Source: Dysgonomonas sp. 520 | GTDB taxonomy: Bacteria; Bacteroidota; Bacteroidia; Bacteroidales; Dysgonomonadaceae | DNA: 64,000 nucleotides | NCBI RefSeq assembly: GCF_010501095.1 | Contig: NZ_QVMP01000002.1 | Coordinates: 49,280 to 113,279, forward strand | Reading direction: 5' to 3' | Part shown: positions 62,729 to 64,000 of the stretch, one piece after another | Numbering within the stretch: the stretch's first letter is position 1 | Layout: each line of letters starts with the position of its first letter | The notes under the pieces: generated by a model | The model's database searches: none | Seen by the model: only the letters and a program-made list of their open reading frames with translations | What the model was told of the DNA's origin: nothing | Translations under genes and position numbers: made by a program

Positions 62729-64000
62729 TTATTGTTTCACTTCCACCCACATTCCTTGGGTTCGACCTTGTTCTTCGGGTTTATACATTGCTTCGCATGC
62801 AACTGCGGGCAAATAGAACCGTCCGCAATAGGCGGCTTGTAGCCTGATCTTTACGGATGTTGAATATCCTTTGTTCAGGTTGAAATAAGAATAAACCCTG
62901 TCGTCTCTGATATCCTGATAATTCAGGGAAGATGCTTGCTCCGAGCCGTTGCTCATCAAACGTTCGTTAAATATTTCCCATCCTGATGCAAATACCTGAC
63001 TCAACACCAAGTCTGTGAGGTATTCACCCGAAACATTCTGAATTACGACATTTGCAAAAAACTCCGTGCCTTGCTTCAAGGATGTAACATCAATCTCTTT
63101 TCCGCTCACATCAACATATTTCACATACAACTTGATTCCTTCATCCATCATTGGTGGATTTTTATCTTCAAATGGTTGTGTGAATCCTACCAGACGGACA
63201 AACAATTCTCCCTGCCCCTTATTGGTGAAATTGATGTTGATCTTTTCCTGTGGTTTGAGCGTAATGTTCTGGAATAACAACCCTTCGTTTGTCGCTTTTT
63301 GAGGAACCCCGTTAAGCGTCCATTCGTAATCCATGTTTCCGCTACCCATTTTTTCGGCCAATTTGGACATGGCAACCAACCCGAAGGCCGCCGTTTGAGT
63401 GGAAACATATCCTGAACTCAGTTTCTCCGAGAGTTTACGAGCCAGGCCAAGCGCCTTATCCGTTTTGCCCAATAGCAAGTATGTTTCCATGATCATGGCA
63501 CGGTCACGATCCGAGTCTCCATAGGTATTGTTACTGCTAACATAAGGGTTAACCGTGTCGGAAGTATTGAGTATTAACTGGCTGGCAGCATCTTTTTTCC
63601 CTGCAACAGCATAAGCCGCAGCAAGTCTCCACCGTGCTTGCACGGAGAGGGTTTTCATCTCTTTCAGACGGTTCATCGCTCCCAGTTCGGGCGATCCGGC
63701 AAGAGCAAGGGTATACAGGCGGTATGCTTGCTGTAAATCGCTCATGGAATAGGTGTAGTAAGATTTATACAGGTCGCCTTTGTTCCAGGTTTGCGCTGTT
63801 TTCTTCTGGAATTGTATCCATTTCGAGATTACCGATTCGGGAACATTATAACCCTGCTTTTGCGCTTCGATCAGGAAGTGCCCGGCATAGGTTGTTACCC
63901 ATTCGGTCGGATACCTGTTTCCCGGCCAGTAGGCGATGCCTCCGTCGCTCAATTGGCGTGAACCTATAATCTTGATGGCTTCGTTTATGGTTGCCCTCAT
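62729..64000 (-). CDS. bacterial alpha-2-macroglobulin family protein, 3' part
   Basis: The last 423 residues of a protein that continues past the right edge of the window; the Met at the edge is internal. Visible are the end of the alpha-helical thioester-type domain (DGGIAYWPGNRYPTEWVTTY, HFLIEAQKQGYNVPESVISK; SMSDLQQAYRLYTLALAGSP) and the receptor-binding-like beta-rich end (GFTQPFEDKNPPMMDEGIKL; SLNYQDIRDDRVYSYFNLNK; FYLPAVACEAMYKPEEQGRT). Such large periplasmic lipoproteins are thought to trap or tolerate proteases. Family membership is clear; presence of a thioester cannot be judged here. Confidence 0.85.
   Translation of the reverse strand: MRATINEAIKIIGSRQLSDGGIAYWPGNRYPTEWVTTYAGHFLIEAQKQGYNVPESVISKWIQFQKKTAQTWNKGDLYKSYYTYSMSDLQQAYRLYTLALAGSPELGAMNRLKEMKTLSVQARWRLAAAYAVAGKKDAASQLILNTSDTVNPYVSSNNTYGDSDRDRAMIMETYLLLGKTDKALGLARKLSEKLSSGYVSTQTAAFGLVAMSKLAEKMGSGNMDYEWTLNGVPQKATNEGLLFQNITLKPQEKININFTNKGQGELFVRLVGFTQPFEDKNPPMMDEGIKLYVKYVDVSGKEIDVTSLKQGTEFFANVVIQNVSGEYLTDLVLSQVFASGWEIFNERLMSNGSEQASSLNYQDIRDDRVYSYFNLNKGYSTSVKIRLQAAYCGRFYLPAVACEAMYKPEEQGRTQGMWVEVKQ

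Overview
The window looks like a chromosomal piece of a member of the Bacteroidales (phylum Bacteroidota), of the Dysgonomonas/Porphyromonas type. The evidence is a complete type IX secretion core cluster (porP-gldK-gldL-gldM-gldN), a fimbrillin (Mfa/Fim-type) locus with its DUF3575 and DUF5119 partners, a dipeptidyl peptidase IV close to the Porphyromonas enzyme, Bacteroidota promoters with a TAnnTTTG -7 box, lipoprotein-rich gene content and scarce Shine-Dalgarno sites. No genus can be fixed from the sequence alone. Most genes are ordinary chromosomal genes; there is no prophage, CRISPR array, rRNA operon or transposase gene.

Layout. 0-8 kb: a TPR/AraC hybrid membrane regulator, then a four-gene minus-strand fimbrial locus that includes a fimbrillin fused to leucine-rich repeats. 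8-12 kb: malate dehydrogenase, a nitroreductase, a DUF5131 protein and a GNAT acetyltransferase. 12-15 kb: a plus-strand trio (GT-C-like membrane protein, UbiA-family polyprenyl-phosphate phosphoribosyltransferase, HAD phosphatase) that resembles a lipid-linked pentose pathway. 15-22.6 kb: dxs-trkA-trkH, a membrane protein with a degenerate Nudix/IPP-isomerase-like domain, and lipA. 22.8-35.3 kb: DPP IV, RluA-type pseudouridine synthase, EFR1 ferredoxin, CapA, YegP-like protein, M20 deacetylase, glycosyltransferase, tyrA, rpsO, YeiH and guaB. 35.7-42 kb: a surface protein and AraC regulator arranged divergently, ROK kinase and uvrA. 42-44.2 kb: small lipoproteins, a decayed zinc-ribbon gene, and tRNA-Ala with a second copy of its 3' end. 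44.3-50.6 kb: the type IX secretion genes. 50.7-56.5 kb: DUF3108 protein, Ig-like lipoprotein, ispD, thioesterase, rluF. 56.6-59.2 kb: a LytTR response regulator and TPR histidine kinase. 59.6-64 kb: two VWA-domain proteins, tRNA-Pro, and the 3' part of a bacterial alpha-2-macroglobulin gene cut by the window edge.

The most unusual content is between the genes. There are at least three families of short non-coding repeats. One is a 125-127 bp MITE-like element, present as two almost identical inverted copies 13 kb apart. One is a family of 0.3-0.5 kb elements bounded by inverted ends (perfect over 20 bp in the best copy) and filled with a varying mosaic of small palindromes; its ends twice overlap the stop codon of a neighbouring gene. 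One is a set of TGTCATCCTGAG-type hairpin modules scattered between genes. A 9 x 7-bp tandem repeat separates the two-component genes. None of these encodes protein.

Functional connections: dxs and ispD both serve the MEP isoprenoid pathway, which would feed the polyprenyl carrier used by the UbiA/HAD/GT-C trio; PorP-GldKLMN exports surface proteins; the fimbrillin locus builds surface fibres; and guaB, tyrA, rpsO, uvrA, lipA and mdh are core metabolism and maintenance.
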